DNA of 64,000 bases from Adineta steineri. Taxonomy: Eukaryota; Rotifera; Eurotatoria; Adinetida; Adinetidae. The translations under genes and the position numbers were made by a program. Positions 62,001 through 64,000 of this stretch are shown here, in pieces (position 1 is the stretch's first letter; each line of letters begins with the position of its first letter). Where the stretch lies: NCBI GenBank assembly GCA_905250115.1, contig CAJNOI010000047.1:371358-435357 (forward strand), given 5' to 3'. The notes below the pieces were generated by a model, which ran no database searches, was not told the DNA's origin, and worked only from the letters and a program-made list of their open reading frames with translations.

Positions 62001-64000
62001 CTAGTCTTTTTACTAATATTACAGACTATTCTATTAAATAAATAATCTGTCAGAATATACTCAATAGTATTTGATCTTGCCTATTTATCATAGATTTGCG
62101 TGTATTTCCTACTAATTATAAATATGAAAGTAGATTATGTATATCTGATGAATATTTAATCATCATACAAAATAAGGTATAGAATTTGAATTTCCTAAAG
62201 CAATTCAGACATACATTTCATTTAATTGAAAAGGGAAGAGAAGAGTATCATTACGTATTAGTTTTAGAAAAAAAGTTATACCTGATGCATTGAAGCTTGC
62301 GGATGAGGAGGAGGCGGTTGTTGATGTTGCATTACATTCATATGACGATTTTGTACCGGTTGTTGTTCCATGTTTGTTGATGGTGACATGAAAAGATCAG
62401 AATTATACGGAAGATCAAGAGGATTATTATTTGTATATTGATGATAATCTTGTTGCATTGGTGGACCAGTATTATTTGGCATCATCATATCGTTGTATGC
62501 ATTCGTCATTGCTAAATGAAGAAAATTTTATTTTTTCAAAATAAACATTTTAGTTTTATTTTGAATACATACGTCGATGAGTTAGTTGCTGTTGTTGATG
62601 TTGGTGTTGTTGTTGCTGCTGCTGCTGATTTGGTCCCATCTAAAAATATTCAATACATATACAATAAAAATTTTATTTTTCATTTTATACATGTGGTAAA
62701 GTAACATTCATTGACATATGTAATTGAAGTTGTTGCTGTTGTTGTTGATTAATTGGTGTTGAACTTCTTTGTTGTTGTTGTTGAAGTAATGCGTGTCTTT
62801 TATTTAATTGAGGTGAATGATGATTAACAGGTGACATATGCTGTTGTTGTTGTTGATGATGATGTTGTTGTTGTTGTGGTTGCTGTTGATTTGGTGGCAT
62901 TGAATAATAGGGAGGAGGAACTTGATTTGGTGGTTTTTGAACATAATTATTATACATTGGTTGTTGAGGAGATTGATGATAAAAATTATTCGGTGGTGGT
63001 CGATGATGTTGTATATGTGTTTGCTGATGTTGAGGATACATCATCATTGAATTATTTTGTTGTTGTTGATAATTATTATTATTCATAGATGATATAGTTA
63101 CATTTGGAGGAAATGAATCATTATTGTCGAGTAAATCCATTGAAAGACAATCAGAATATTGATTATTCTAAATAGATAGAATAAAAATTAGATAAAAATA
63201 AAACTAAAAAACAAAATCTAAATACATTTGATGAATATGAATATGTTGAAGGAGGTTGAGCAACAGGTGCCTGTCGATATACAGGTGGTGGTGGTGGTAA
63301 CGGATCTGGATTCACTGTTCGATTTGATGTTTCAGGAAAAAGAAAATCACCGGTAATAGAATCTAAAAATAATAAATTAATAAAATTTTTGAATCTTTAT
63401 TAGAAATAAAAATATTACTGAAAGGACTATTATCGTTCAGTAGAGAATCCAGTGTTGATGATTGTTGTGGTGGTGGACCTAATGATAATGGAAATAATAA
63501 TTAAATTTATATTTAGCTTTTGTTCTAATTACCGGGATTAAATGAAGTCACAAGTGTCTTGTAAATTTCACCAATAGCTTTCTCATCTTTGTCGCTACGT
63601 TTTGTTGTTGATGGAAATGTTTGCTCAATAAGACTTGAAGAATTTTGTGATAAAATTGTATCAATTGCTGACGAATCATGTAAACATTCAAGAAAATCTT
63701 TATTATCTAATAATGAAAGAAAATCATCATTGGAATTATTCATAGTTGCATTTGTTGTTGAATTAAGTAAATCATTTGCAATAGCTGTTATACGATTATT
63801 ATCATTTGATGTTTGATCTTTCGTAGTTGGAATAAATGATATTTCATTGGGTTGTTGAGGATCTGCACGTAATAATGCAGCTAAATAATCATCTTTTGTT
63901 GAAACATTTGCTTTTGTTGATGTTTGCGATAGAACTGGTGTTAAATATTGTTCAAATAGATCAACTGAATTATTCATTTCAGGAAGTAATGATGTATCAT
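59039..64000 (-). CDS. Gln-rich transcriptional regulator with LxxLL motifs, 3' part (5' end outside window)
   Basis: Ten exons join in frame: 64000-63533 (open to the window edge), 63478-63419, 63362-63226, 63167-62691, 62639-62573, 62511-62282, 59597-59543, 59487-59391, 59338-59199 and 59148-59039. They give about 612 residues. Two LxxLL nuclear-receptor-box candidates are seen, YLAALLRAD and TLDSLLNDN. A very Gln/Pro/His-rich middle follows. The C-terminal stretch is conserved-looking (LTPAECRQSEELNN; CTSEFVRKQLQNTIHGRQKP) and the end is Gln-rich (MRLQQQQQGKTT). This layout recalls the C-terminal half of p160 (SRC/NCOA, taiman) coactivators. The bHLH-PAS part would be outside the window, so the assignment is weak. 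A 2.7-kb intron (59598-62281) is far longer than the others. Confidence 0.6.
61345..61520. repeat. Possible transposon remnant inside the long intron
   Basis: GCACTGGCGGAGCTACAATT at 61340-61359 resembles the end of some DNA transposons. The following block to about 61500 is less AT-rich than its surroundings. No matching second end was found. Confidence 0.2.

Noticed and set aside
62831..63088. Forward Val/Asp-rich frame
   Set aside because: Antisense of poly-Gln/His coding sequence in the Gln-rich gene.

Overview
The window is AT-rich animal DNA with dense, intron-bearing genes. Most introns are about 50-60 bases with clean GT...AG ends. The gene mix (ADP-ribosyltransferase fused to TPR repeats, bacterial-style Kelch arrays, a fungal-type sterol reductase, and duplicated anonymous membrane proteins) suggests a bdelloid rotifer such as Adineta or Rotaria. 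This is inference; no marker gene fixes the species. There are two runs of N, at 19330-19339 and 39180-39279. Exon joins were worked out by hand, and every multi-exon model below keeps its reading frame across all junctions.

Layout. 1-830: tail of a Kelch gene and a decayed reverse-strand gene. 1473-3612: an intronless ERG4-type sterol C-24(28) reductase, tail-to-tail with a tetraspanin. 7035-8087: a Rab26/37-type GTPase. 10431-14911 (-): a dematin/abLIM-family headpiece protein without LIM domains. 17036-19329: OTUD5-type deubiquitinase cut by a gap. 20039-24212 (-): a 21-exon AMPA/kainate-type glutamate receptor. 25401-26645 (-): an orphan protein. 28828-29680 (-): PEX11-gamma. 30833-31225: a VAMP-like R-SNARE. 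32220-34919: ART-TPR fusion. 36382-38774: secreted seven-repeat Kelch protein.

39291-41963 (-) is the most striking locus: an intracellular serpin with five tandem, in-phase alternatives of the last exon. Each supplies a different reactive-centre loop. 44108-45956: App1-type phosphatidate phosphatase. 46057-47979 (-): NXT1/p15 and SRSF2, in the same orientation. 51177-53805: a GT31 glycosyltransferase followed after only 34 bases by a second putative glycosyltransferase. 55077-57942: two paralogous type I membrane proteins, with a GT31 pseudogene between them that marks a segmental duplication. 59039-64000 (-): the 3' part of a Gln-rich protein with LxxLL motifs, running off the window.

Most genes are independent housekeeping or neuronal/secretory functions. 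Possible functional groupings are secretory trafficking (Rab26/37, R-SNARE), mRNA processing and export (SRSF2-NXT1), and glycosylation (the glycosyltransferase pair). The long stretches without genes hold simple repeats, one candidate hAT-like element and no other gene I could support.
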